A DNA stretch of 15,556 nucleotides from Muribaculaceae bacterium (GTDB lineage Bacteria; Bacteroidota; Bacteroidia; Bacteroidales; Muribaculaceae), in the NCBI GenBank assembly GCA_902836725.1, contig CADFRV010000027.1:1-15556 (forward strand), in the 5' to 3' direction. The notes under the pieces were generated by a model that ran no database searches, had not been told where the DNA came from, and saw nothing but the letters and a program-made list of their open reading frames with translations. Shown here piece after piece: positions 7,087-14,508 of the stretch (position 1 is its first letter; each line of letters begins with the position of its first letter). The position numbers were made by a program, and so were the translations under genes.

Positions 7087-9870
7087 TTAATACCACTTGA
7101 CGCCGTTGGAATAGGAGGAGCGCTTGTCATATTTGAGGTCTGACAGAAGCGCCGACTTCACGGAGATATGGAAATTATACGACTTGTATGGACCGACTGG
7201 GATCACGCTCGCACGCATGGTGAAGCAGTGTAGGTCGCGCGAGATGTTGAGATTCATATACGCGATCTTTTTCAGATCGAAATTATATGAACAGCTTGCC
7301 GAGAACTCCCAGTTCTTGGTAGGACGGATATTGCCGGAAAGACTGAGATTCTGCGTTATCTTCCCGTCATACTCCATCTTTTTCTTGTTAAACGCCCCGT
7401 AGCTGTAATTGATCGAGTAGTTGAAGCTGATGCTCCACGGCACTTCCCACGGCACATAGCCTTCCGGCGTGAGCACCAGGTCGTCCTTGCCGTGCCCGTG
7501 CCCGTCGTCATTCTCCTGCCCGTCGTCGTCAGGCGGATTGTTGAGGGAGCTATTCTGACTGCCGTTATCCCCTTTGCTGTCCTTGTCCTTTTTCTTCTTG
7601 AAAGTTTCGTTGTTGATTGAGTAGCTGAACGAGGTGCCTGTGGAGGAGAGACGTCCGATACCTTTCCCGGCCTTCCAGCGGGGGATGTTGACACGCACGG
7701 GATTTCCCGAGGCATTGAGCTGATAGGTGTACACATCCCATGTGGCCGACAGATTGAGATTGAACTGACGGGTAAGGCGAAGCAGTATCGAGGTATTGAT
7801 ATTGCTCCAGTTCAGCGAATCGGCCGCGAAATTATAGCTCTGTGACACCGAGAAGTTCTCTATGAGCGATATCTTCTTTTCCCCGATGGAGTCGTTGTCG
7901 CTCTTTACCTTCATCTCCAGGTTGTTGGCAAGGGAGACCGAAACGGTACCACTGCGGCCGGCTCCCGGCACGCCGTATAGCGCCGATGGGAAATAGGAAT
8001 ATTTCTTCTGCTGAAGATTGCCCTGCTGGTCAGTATAACTGTATGTGCCGTAATATCCGAAGAACGACGACGAGAAGTCAGGCGCCCCCGAAAAGGAGAC
8101 CGTGGGGGTGAGCACGTGGCGTATCATCTTCACCTTTTTGCCAAGGAAACCGAGAGGCTGCCAGAAACCGTAGATCTTCGTATCGAGCGATATGGATGCG
8201 TTGAAGTCCCATACGTTATAGAAACTGTATGTGGTGTCGGCCACCTCGGCCGATGCCGCCGGATCCCATTGCCGCCGCACTTTCTGTGTGTACATGCGGT
8301 CTGTGAGGCTTATAGATGGGGTGACGTTGATATACGTGAGCAGCGGGAATGTCGCCGAGATAGGTATGCTGTGCTTCATGCCGTTGCGCCAGTCCTTTAT
8401 GAGCGACTTCTTGAAAAACACGTTCTGTTGCGCTGTAAGCGAGTTCTGGAACTGTCCGGAGTAGGACATGCGTATCTTCTCATACCATTTTTCGGCTCCC
8501 ACGGCATGCTTGCGCTTGAAGGGGAAGGTCTGCGACATGGTAATGTTGATGTTCGGGAACGAAACAGACAGAGTGGAGTCTTGCGTGCGCTGCGACACGT
8601 TAAGCGACGTGGAGAGAGACCATTTTGAGTTCGGGAAACGGTAGCTGAGGTTCACGGTAGACGATTTGGTGTTTTCCGTGAACGACGGCGAATAGTACGA
8701 GTTGACACTGTTTCGCGAATATCCCGACGTGGTGAAGTTCACCGACGCCGAAAGGTTCATGTTGGGATTGGCTTTGGCATCCTGCGTATGGCTCCATATC
8801 ACCTGGAAGTTGGTGGAGGTGGAGTAATCGGGATCGCTCTTTTCCCCGTAGATACTCTTAAGATAGTTGATACTGAAATTTCCGTTGAATTTATAGCGCT
8901 TGCGGTATGTGGACTGCGCTGACAGGCCCCACGAGCCTTTGGTGTATATCTCCCCGGTAAGCGCCAGATCTATCATGTCGTTGATGGCGAAATAGTAGCC
9001 GCCGTCGCTCAGATAGAACCCGCGGTTGTAGTCGTCGCCGAATGTAGGCACGATCACTCCCGAGGCATATTTGTCGGAGAACGGGAAATAACCGAACGGC
9101 ACGGCCAGAGGCAGCGGAAGACCCGCAAGCACCATATACGCCGGTCCCGTGACGATATTCTTCTTAGGCTTCATCTTGGCGCGGGTAAGCTGCAGATAGA
9201 AGTGGGGATCGTCATGGTTGTCGCATGTGGTATATTTGGCGTTCTGGATGTAGTAGTCGTCCTCGTCGGTCTTCTTGGTCTGTCCGCCGGTGAGATACCC
9301 CTCCCCCTGCTGTGTCACCACATTGGTTATGTAACCGCGCTTGCTCTTGAAATTATAACGCATGGTGCCTGATTCATAGGAAGTTCCCCCCTCCTCGAAC
9401 ACCGGCTCGCCAACCATGTCGCCGACACTGTCCTCACGTCCGCAGGCATATACCTCGCTTTTGTTGAGGTCAAGCTCAATCTCGGCTGCCTGCAGTTTCA
9501 GCTCGCCGTAGTCCACCGAGGCGTCACCATACATGTATGTGGTGCGCCCCCCCACAAGAACCATGGAGTCTTTCGACGAGAACACCACCTGTGCGTCAAG
9601 ATCCACCTTGTCGCGGCGGATGCGCGATCTGCGCGCCGGCACACTGTCGCCTGCTGTAAAGGAGCTGTCAGCAGCCACCGGGGAAACTGCCGCATCCGTA
9701 GCGCTGTCTACGGGTAGGATCCCCGCGTCCCGCGGCGCCACGGTGTCAGGCCCAGGCGCCTCAGCCGCAGGCAGATCATGCGACACAGCCACCCCGTCCC
9801 TCGACAAAAGATTGCCCGAGACGAAGCAAAGCACAAACAGGATGATTATATATAGCTGAGAGCGTCGCAA
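7087..9870 (-). CDS. lptD: LPS assembly outer-membrane protein LptD (Bacteroidota type)
   Basis: A 927-residue protein that, with LptE, forms the outer-membrane gate that inserts LPS into the outer leaflet. A signal peptide (RSQLYIIILFVLCFVSG) is followed by a Ser/Pro/Ala-rich linker to about residue 80. An OstA-like periplasmic beta-jellyroll comes next, with VVFSSKDSMVLVGG, YGELKLQAAEIELDL and a short tail YLTGGQTKK. The segment YMVLAGLPLPLAVPFGYFPF with SDKYASGVIVPTFGDDYNRG marks the entry to the barrel and is typical of LptD. About 600 residues of amphipathic strands follow. Cys143 and Cys216 lie in the N-terminal part; whether they pair is unknown. Residues about 755-797 form a Lys-rich then Asp/Asn/Gly/His-rich insertion, probably a surface loop or linker. 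The start is TTG (9868-9870): a stop codon lies eight codons upstream and no ATG fits before the signal peptide. LptE and the other Lpt genes are not in the window. Confidence 0.88.
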   Translation of the reverse strand: MRRSQLYIIILFVLCFVSGNLLSRDGVAVSHDLPAAEAPGPDTVAPRDAGILPVDSATDAAVSPVAADSSFTAGDSVPARRSRIRRDKVDLDAQVVFSSKDSMVLVGGRTTYMYGDASVDYGELKLQAAEIELDLNKSEVYACGREDSVGDMVGEPVFEEGGTSYESGTMRYNFKSKRGYITNVVTQQGEGYLTGGQTKKTDEDDYYIQNAKYTTCDNHDDPHFYLQLTRAKMKPKKNIVTGPAYMVLAGLPLPLAVPFGYFPFSDKYASGVIVPTFGDDYNRGFYLSDGGYYFAINDMIDLALTGEIYTKGSWGLSAQSTYRKRYKFNGNFSINYLKSIYGEKSDPDYSTSTNFQVIWSHTQDAKANPNMNLSASVNFTTSGYSRNSVNSYYSPSFTENTKSSTVNLSYRFPNSKWSLSTSLNVSQRTQDSTLSVSFPNINITMSQTFPFKRKHAVGAEKWYEKIRMSYSGQFQNSLTAQQNVFFKKSLIKDWRNGMKHSIPISATFPLLTYINVTPSISLTDRMYTQKVRRQWDPAASAEVADTTYSFYNVWDFNASISLDTKIYGFWQPLGFLGKKVKMIRHVLTPTVSFSGAPDFSSSFFGYYGTYSYTDQQGNLQQKKYSYFPSALYGVPGAGRSGTVSVSLANNLEMKVKSDNDSIGEKKISLIENFSVSQSYNFAADSLNWSNINTSILLRLTRQFNLNLSATWDVYTYQLNASGNPVRVNIPRWKAGKGIGRLSSTGTSFSYSINNETFKKKKDKDSKGDNGSQNSSLNNPPDDDGQENDDGHGHGKDDLVLTPEGYVPWEVPWSISFNYSINYSYGAFNKKKMEYDGKITQNLSLSGNIRPTKNWEFSASCSYNFDLKKIAYMNLNISRDLHCFTMRASVIPVGPYKSYNFHISVKSALLSDLKYDKRSSYSNGVKWY

Positions 9871-9895
9871 ATAATCGGTGATAAAAGCAGTTTAC

Positions 9896-9931
9896 GCGGC
9901 TCTACGGGAGACTCGCTTTCCGTAAAGCCGC
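9896..9931 (-). promoter_or_regulatory. Hairpin in the lptD 5' leader
   Basis: Read on the minus strand, GCGGCTTTACGG (9931-9920) pairs with CCGTAGAGCCGC (9907-9896) over 12 base pairs around a 12-base loop. The only non-Watson-Crick position is a G-U wobble in the lptD transcript, but an A-C mismatch in the opposite strand, so the stem is better as lptD RNA. It ends 25 bases before the TTG start. No T run follows directly, which argues for a leader element rather than a terminator. Confidence 0.55.
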
Positions 9932-9974
9932 ACAGACACCGCCGCTTCAACCCGGCATTGTGTCTATTTCAATG

Positions 9975-9982
9975 CAAAGATA
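9975..9982 (-). promoter_or_regulatory. Candidate -7 box for lptD
   Basis: TATCTTTG on the minus strand matches TAnnTTTG exactly. The -33 region is poor: the nearest candidate, TTGG at 10005-10008, is 22 bases away. Transcription would start near 9968, giving a leader of about 98 bases that contains the hairpin at 9896-9931. Confidence 0.55.
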
Positions 9983-10066
9983 GCACATTCCCCACAAACC
10001 AGAACCAATAATCACCTTTTTTCACACTTGTTAGCCTCTGGAGTTGCAAACAAGTAGCTGAATTAT

Positions 10067-10097
10067 TTTGTGCAATTGCATGATTTCACTATCTTTG
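10067..10097 (+). promoter_or_regulatory. Promoter of the GT2-DUF4286-ruvC operon
   Basis: TTTG (10067-10070), 19 bases, then TATCTTTG (10090-10097) matches the Bacteroidota consensus in both boxes and in spacing. Transcription should start near 10104, so the first in-frame ATG usable for the glycosyltransferase is 10125. In-frame start codons at 10068 and 10080 lie within the promoter and are ruled out if this reading is right. Confidence 0.78.
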
Positions 10098-10124
10098 CTT
10101 ATAAACAACCACACACCTCCTACG

Positions 10125-10895
10125 ATGTACACCACTTCAAATGACACCTGCCGCCCACTGGTATCCGTGATCACAGTTACCTACAACGCGGCCGAGAACC
10201 TTGCCGTCACACTGCAAAGCGTAGCCTCGCAGACCTTTCCCCATTACGAGCATCTCGTAATCGACGGCGCGTCAACCGACGACACCCCGAAAGTGGTGGA
10301 AAGTTGCCGGAATCCCAACATCCGCTTCCTCTCCGCACCCGACAAAGGCATTTACGACGCCATGAACAAAGGGCTTGCCGAAGCCGAGGGGGACTATGTG
10401 GTGTTTCTCAATGCAGGCGACACGTTCCATGCCCCCGACACACTCGCGGCCGTGGCCGACCTTATTCTGGAAAACGATTTCCCCGGAGTTGTATATGGCC
10501 AGACAGACCTCGTGGACAAGGAGCGCCGGCGTGTGGGAAGCCGCCATCTCACCGCCCCCGAGACACTCACCTACGAAAGTTTCGCCGACGGCATGCTCGT
10601 ATGCCACCAGGCATTCGTGGCCCTGCGGCGACTTACTGACCAGTATGATCTCAGATACCGCTTCTCGGCCGACTACGACTGGTGCATCCGCGTGCTTCAG
10701 CACTCTCGGAACAATGTGCTGTTTCCAGAGGTGATGGTGGACTATCTCAACGAAGGCGCTACCACAAGCAACCACCGCAAATCGCTCATGGAGCGGTTCC
10801 GCATCATGTGTTATTACTACGGCACCGTTCCCACAGTCCTGAGACATTTCAAATTCATGTGGAGAGCCTTGCGCCGTCACGCACGCAAGCAGTAA
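10125..10895 (+). CDS. Glycosyltransferase family 2 (GT-A fold), WcaA/WcaE-like
   Basis: A 256-residue enzyme expected to move a sugar from a nucleotide-sugar donor to an acceptor at the inner face of the membrane, for LPS, capsule or another surface glycan. The N-terminal Rossmann-like strand is LVSVITVTYNA (12-22). The donor-binding residues are Asp47 in VIDGASTDDT and Asp73 in PDKGIYDAMNKG. NAGD (96-99) takes the place of the DXD metal motif, as in many GT2 enzymes. SADYDW near residue 186 probably carries the catalytic base. The C-terminus is basic (RALRRHARKQ) with no transmembrane helix, so membrane contact would be peripheral. The frame is open farther upstream, but the promoter at 10067-10097 makes ATG 10125 the likely start. 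It lies 30 bases before the DUF4286 gene and is probably first in a three-gene operon. Donor and acceptor are unknown. Confidence 0.9.
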   Translation: MYTTSNDTCRPLVSVITVTYNAAENLAVTLQSVASQTFPHYEHLVIDGASTDDTPKVVESCRNPNIRFLSAPDKGIYDAMNKGLAEAEGDYVVFLNAGDTFHAPDTLAAVADLILENDFPGVVYGQTDLVDKERRRVGSRHLTAPETLTYESFADGMLVCHQAFVALRRLTDQYDLRYRFSADYDWCIRVLQHSRNNVLFPEVMVDYLNEGATTSNHRKSLMERFRIMCYYYGTVPTVLRHFKFMWRALRRHARKQ

Positions 10896-10925
10896 ACCCA
10901 CCACAATATCCACCTTACAGATATA

Positions 10926-11237
10926 ATGAAAACAATACTCAATACCACGTTTGTGGTACACACCTCGATAGAACCGGATTTCCTTCACTGGGTGCGCACC
11001 GTGTACATCCCTTCGGTAAAAGCATCGGAAATCTTCGGCGAACCGACCATAGCGCGGGTGCTCACCCGCCTCGAACCGGAAACGGAAAGCATTGCCGTAC
11101 AGATGACAGCGGAAGACAAGGATGCCGCTGAACGGTGGCACGACGAGACAGCCGCCCTTCTGAAAGATGACCTTTCGGCACGCTGGCCCAACCTGGCACT
11201 GCACTTCACCACATACATGGAAGTTCTCGATCTCTGA
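10926..11237 (+). CDS. DUF4286 family protein
   Basis: A 103-residue protein matching the small Bacteroidota family DUF4286, which has no known function. It opens MKTILNTTFVVHTSIEPDFL and ends HFTTYMEVLDL. The pattern of a short strand, a helix ending in P and a final strand suggests a small alpha/beta (ferredoxin-like) domain, which is inference. There is no signal peptide or membrane segment, so it is cytosolic. It starts 30 bases after the glycosyltransferase and ends 3 bases before ruvC, so translation may be coupled with ruvC. A position directly ahead of ruvC is, as I recall, common in Bacteroidales, which hints at a link with recombination, but nothing in the sequence shows this. Confidence 0.85.
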   Translation: MKTILNTTFVVHTSIEPDFLHWVRTVYIPSVKASEIFGEPTIARVLTRLEPETESIAVQMTAEDKDAAERWHDETAALLKDDLSARWPNLALHFTTYMEVLDL

Positions 11238-11240
11238 CAG

Positions 11241-11816
11241 ATGCCAGCTATATCTACCGACGCCGAGCGCATAATCATCGGCATTGACCCGGGCACCAAC
11301 GTGATGGGATACGGCATACTGCGGGTGATGGGCAAACGCCCCTCCATGCTCGCGATGGGGGTCATAAAACTCAACAAATTCGAGACACACTACCTGCGTC
11401 TGCGCCGCATTTTCGACGGCGTGCAGAGCCTCATAAACCAGTATCTCCCCGACGAAATGGCCATAGAGGCACCGTTCTTCGGCAAAAACGTGCAATCGAT
11501 GCTGAAACTCGGACGCGCGCAGGGAGTGGCCATGGCGGCCGCCCTCACCCATGATGTCCCCATAACGGAATATGAGCCACGAAAAATCAAGATGGCCATT
11601 ACGGGCAACGGAGCCGCGTCAAAAGAGCAGGTGCAGGAAATGTTGCGCCGCATTCTGAACATCCCCCGCGAGCAGCTTCTACCCGAACTTGACGCCACAG
11701 ACGCGCTCGCCGCCGCACTCTGCCATTTCTACGAGACCTCGCGTCCCATTCCTTCCGCCGGACCAAAATCATGGAAGGAATTCATTGCCAAAAACCCCGA
11801 CAAAGTCAGAAAATAA
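11241..11816 (+). CDS. ruvC: Crossover junction endodeoxyribonuclease RuvC
   Basis: A 191-residue RuvC, the dimeric Mg-dependent nuclease that cuts Holliday junctions with RuvAB in recombinational repair. All four acidic active-site residues are present: Asp16 in IIGIDPGTN, Glu76 in AIEAPFFGKN, and Asp151 and Asp154 in LDATDALAAALCH (equivalent to Asp7, Glu66, Asp138 and Asp141 of E. coli). The helix with KNVQSMLKLGRAQGV is also canonical. The N-terminus has about nine residues before the first strand, and the C-terminus (KSWKEFIAKNPDKVRK) runs some 20 residues past the E. coli core, as is usual in Bacteroidota. It starts 3 bases after the DUF4286 stop and is last in the operon; a terminator follows at 11852. 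ruvA and ruvB are not in the window. Confidence 0.96.
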   Translation: MPAISTDAERIIIGIDPGTNVMGYGILRVMGKRPSMLAMGVIKLNKFETHYLRLRRIFDGVQSLINQYLPDEMAIEAPFFGKNVQSMLKLGRAQGVAMAAALTHDVPITEYEPRKIKMAITGNGAASKEQVQEMLRRILNIPREQLLPELDATDALAAALCHFYETSRPIPSAGPKSWKEFIAKNPDKVRK

Positions 11817-11851
11817 AATATTACAGTCCGTGAACGGACAGTGCCATAAAC

Positions 11852-11896
11852 AAACAGCACATATGCAGGCAAATGCGCCTGATATGTGCTGTTTTT
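11852..11896. terminator. Terminator between ruvC and the convergent LRR gene
   Basis: AAACAGCACATAT plus CAGGC pairs with GCCTG plus ATATGTGCTGTTT, with one bulged G, giving an 18-base-pair stem around AAATGC. A T run follows on the plus strand (11892-11896). On the minus strand the stem is followed by TTTGTTTATG, so it can stop transcription from both sides. A second small inverted repeat, CCGCCGG/CCGGCGG (11902-11908 with 11933-11939), lies between it and the LRR stop. Confidence 0.85.
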
Positions 11897-11955
11897 ATAT
11901 ACCGCCGGAAACGGAACTGAAAGCATCCGCTCCCGGCGGGAAATCTCAAATTGGA

Positions 11956-14427
11956 TCAACGGACAACCTTGACGGTTTTGCCACCTCCGGTCACGATATA
12001 TATGCCGGCGGGCAGACCGCCCAGATCAAGCGTTGAGGCAGTTGCGGTCATAACGCATACTCCGGCCGGTGTCATTACGCTGACCGCGGTATCAGCCTCG
12101 AGGTCAGCTACGACAGAAGATATGCCTGATTCAATTTTGGTGAAAACGGCCTTGAACAGAACCTCCTCGTCCATGTCGGCACGCACGGCGGTGTAGCTGT
12201 CGCCGGCGCTGATGCTGTCATCCGAACCGTCGGTAACACGGGTCACATGGTCAAATTTATATCCTTCCTCAGCCTCAGCCACAAAAGTGAGAGTTGCGCC
12301 AAGTGGCAGGCTGATGCTCTCGGCTGTAACACCGTCATAGCTCAGGAGCAGATGTCCGGTGACAACACCGTCGCTGTAGCTCGGCAACGTGGCCACTTTT
12401 ACGGTAGCGGTAATCCAGTCTATGCCTACCGAAGCCTCTTCGGAAGTGATGACAACGCGGAAACTGCCATCCTCAAGACTTTCTACCGCAGCCCCCTCGG
12501 CAGTCACGGAAGAGATCACGGCAAAGTCAGCGGGTGAGATAACCACTACAGAGCCGACTTCAGCCTCCAGGCTAACGGATGTACCCGCAAGCTCTACTGC
12601 CTTGTCGTCAACCGTCACAGTCACACCGGAGAAATCGTCTGCGGCAGTTGTAAGGATAAGCTCTGCGGCAGTAGCTTCCCCTTCCACGATATTCACGAAG
12701 TCACACCATTCAGCCGCGGCGCGGTAATTGGCGGCGGAATGTGCAGGCACATGGAGAATACAGGTCTCAACATCGAAGCCGTCGAAAGTCTTGTATTCCG
12801 CCTTCACAGGCTCTACCGTCTCCACATAGAAATCCCTGATACCCGAGCCTGCGAACGCACGGTTGCAAAGCTTCTCTACAGTTACAGGAAGATGGAACTC
12901 GGTAAGGCTCGCACATCCCTCGAAAGTGGAATCCTTGATTATTGTTACACCTGCCGGCAGCTCGATGGATGTCAGGCTCTCACAGTTCTGGAATGCATGC
13001 GCGCATATAGCGAGATTGTTGAATCCGTATGGACTTCCCTCAATATTATGCAATGTGGACGGGAGAGTGATGCCGGTTATGCGGGTGTTGGAGAAAGCCC
13101 ATTCACCGAGAACCTCCACCCCTTCCGGAACAACGATATGGCCGCCAAGATGTGTGGCGTCAGAGAAAGATGAATAGATCATCTTGAGTGAAAGGGGCAG
13201 TTTTACTGTTTCAATTGTCGTATGTGAGAACAGTTCTTCAGGAAGCGCATCGGCACGTGCCACTATCCACACTGGGTTGGGAGTTGTCTCCATTCCGAGC
13301 GGGACACATATGTTGTCGCCACCCTCCACCATCACGGCGTCTGTCATGTCGATATCTGTCAGAACACCGTCGGTGTCGTTCCAACGCTCGTCCTTACCGG
13401 CCATTGCACGTATCAGACGGAGGTCTGTACCATTCACCGGCCCTGATATTTTCAGTTTTTTGACTGTCGCAATATCATCTTCGGTCACATATTCACCGAG
13501 AGTGCCGGCCACAGTGAGGGTTGCATCGATCTCGGTGCGGATCTCATGCTCCACTATCTCCTGGAAATTTTTAAACTCATTCCATCCTTCGGCTTTTTTG
13601 TACGCATCGATTTTTCCGGCAGGGACATACACCACACATTTGTCTTTGTCAATGTTGCGGAACGATCCGCCCCAACGGCTCTCGGCCGTTGCCGCGGGAG
13701 GTGTGGTAGCCTGTATGCGGAGAATCTCAAGAACAGATGGGAGCGGGGTTGAATAACCCATGGTGGTGACAGTAGCCGGAAGGTCGATTTCCGTCAGCTT
13801 GTCGCATCCCGAAAAAGTATTGTCCTGAAGTGTGGTGATCTCAGAGAGTTTGACATATGTCAGCTCCTTGCAGTTCTCAAAGCAGTTGGAACCGATGGAG
13901 GTTACCGACGGCGCCAGATCTATGGATGCGAGAGCCGAACAGTTGGTAAAACACATGCCGCCGATACTGGTTACCCCTTCGGGAACACTCATTGAAGTCA
14001 GTGCCGAACCCAGAAATGCGGTAGCGCCGATGGTGGTTGTTGTCGTCGGGAGCACGATCTGGGTCAGCTTGGCGTTACGCCACATGTTCTCGCCGATGGT
14101 GTTGTCTTTGGCCGTACCTACCTCATATTTTTTTGTCAGGTACTTGCCGCCGGCAACTATCGTGGCATCGGAAAGGTCAAGGCTCACAAGAACTCCCTCT
14201 GTGGGGGTATCATAGTCGTCAAGCGCCACACCGGCCATCTCGCGGAGAAATCCTATATCCTCACCGTTGATCGGGCCTGAGACTTTCAGCTCGGCCACTG
14301 TGTATTTCAGTTCCTCCGTGATTGCGCCCGCGAGCTGTCCCGCCTCTGTGACTGTCACTGTCTCTACTGCGGCGGCTCCCAGAGAGGAGGCTATGGCCAT
14401 CGCCGCGAATATCTGTCTTAATTCCAT
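11956..14427 (-). CDS. BspA-like leucine-rich repeat surface protein with T9SS-type-A-like C-terminus
   Basis: An 823-residue exported protein. A signal peptide (RQIFAAMAIASSLGAAA) is followed by two copies of one module. Each has a head with ELKVSGPINGEDIGFLREMAG (44-66) or KLKISGPVNGTDLRLIRAMAG (324-344), then LRR_5/BspA repeats of about 23 residues (VPEGVTSIGGMCFTNCSAL type), and a closing VYVPAGKIDAYKKAEGW (near 265) or LHVPAHSAANYRAAAEW (near 558). Residues about 590-765 are beta-rich, with a stretch resembling InlB B-repeats (LPLGATLTFVAEAEEGYKF). Residues about 766-823 look like a type A sorting domain, ending GLPAGIYIVTGGGKTVKVVR. BspA-like repeats often bind host or bacterial surface proteins; the target here is unknown. 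It lies 81 bases after the upstream adhesin-domain gene, probably co-transcribed. The ATG at 14427 sits directly before the signal peptide. Confidence 0.85.
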   Translation of the reverse strand: MELRQIFAAMAIASSLGAAAVETVTVTEAGQLAGAITEELKYTVAELKVSGPINGEDIGFLREMAGVALDDYDTPTEGVLVSLDLSDATIVAGGKYLTKKYEVGTAKDNTIGENMWRNAKLTQIVLPTTTTTIGATAFLGSALTSMSVPEGVTSIGGMCFTNCSALASIDLAPSVTSIGSNCFENCKELTYVKLSEITTLQDNTFSGCDKLTEIDLPATVTTMGYSTPLPSVLEILRIQATTPPAATAESRWGGSFRNIDKDKCVVYVPAGKIDAYKKAEGWNEFKNFQEIVEHEIRTEIDATLTVAGTLGEYVTEDDIATVKKLKISGPVNGTDLRLIRAMAGKDERWNDTDGVLTDIDMTDAVMVEGGDNICVPLGMETTPNPVWIVARADALPEELFSHTTIETVKLPLSLKMIYSSFSDATHLGGHIVVPEGVEVLGEWAFSNTRITGITLPSTLHNIEGSPYGFNNLAICAHAFQNCESLTSIELPAGVTIIKDSTFEGCASLTEFHLPVTVEKLCNRAFAGSGIRDFYVETVEPVKAEYKTFDGFDVETCILHVPAHSAANYRAAAEWCDFVNIVEGEATAAELILTTAADDFSGVTVTVDDKAVELAGTSVSLEAEVGSVVVISPADFAVISSVTAEGAAVESLEDGSFRVVITSEEASVGIDWITATVKVATLPSYSDGVVTGHLLLSYDGVTAESISLPLGATLTFVAEAEEGYKFDHVTRVTDGSDDSISAGDSYTAVRADMDEEVLFKAVFTKIESGISSVVADLEADTAVSVMTPAGVCVMTATASTLDLGGLPAGIYIVTGGGKTVKVVR
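12670..14364 (-). repeat. Tandem duplication of the LRR module within the protein
   Basis: Residues about 22-297 and 298-586 of the LRR protein have the same order of parts: a head with SGPxNGxD, a line ending in a GVL-x-x-D-D/S-A motif, LRR_5 repeats, and a closing V-P-A-Y-x-x-A-x-W-x-x-F motif. The heads are offset by 278 residues. DNA identity between the copies looks low, so the duplication is old. Boundaries are approximate. Confidence 0.7.
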
Positions 14428-14457
14428 AAGTAATTATCTGATTTACAATAAGGATTT

Positions 14458-14503
14458 TATCAGCGGCCGGTCGAAATCAGGGCTGATAATTTCAACCGGT
14501 CGC
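14458..14503. repeat. Overlapping inverted repeats between two surface-protein genes
   Basis: A 15-base imperfect inverted repeat, GCGGCCGGTCGAAAT (14463-14477) against ATTTCAACCGGTCGC (14489-14503), has 13 matching pairs. It overlaps a perfect 7-base repeat, TATCAGC (14458-14464) with GCTGATA (14482-14488). The two stems share bases and cannot form together. On the minus strand the element begins 6 bases after the adhesin-gene stop and ends 31 bases before the LRR start. No T run follows, so it is not a clear terminator. Confidence 0.55.
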
Positions 14504-14508
14504 TTAAT

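Noticed and set aside
10272..11552. A 426-codon open frame on the minus strand across the GT2, DUF4286 and ruvC genes
   Set aside because: The three genes on the plus strand are well-supported families. The antisense product is rich in His, Cys and Phe, has no recognisable domain and crosses an intergenic gap, as expected of a shadow frame in GC-rich coding DNA.
11826..11839. Perfect short palindrome GTCCGTGAACGGAC after ruvC
   Set aside because: Its 2-base loop is too tight for a stable RNA hairpin, and the strong terminator 13 bases farther explains the region. It may be chance.
13184..13756. A 190-codon plus-strand frame opposite the LRR gene
   Set aside because: Its Ser/Thr/Arg-rich product mirrors the repetitive LRR coding strand; there is no promoter, leader or recognisable domain.
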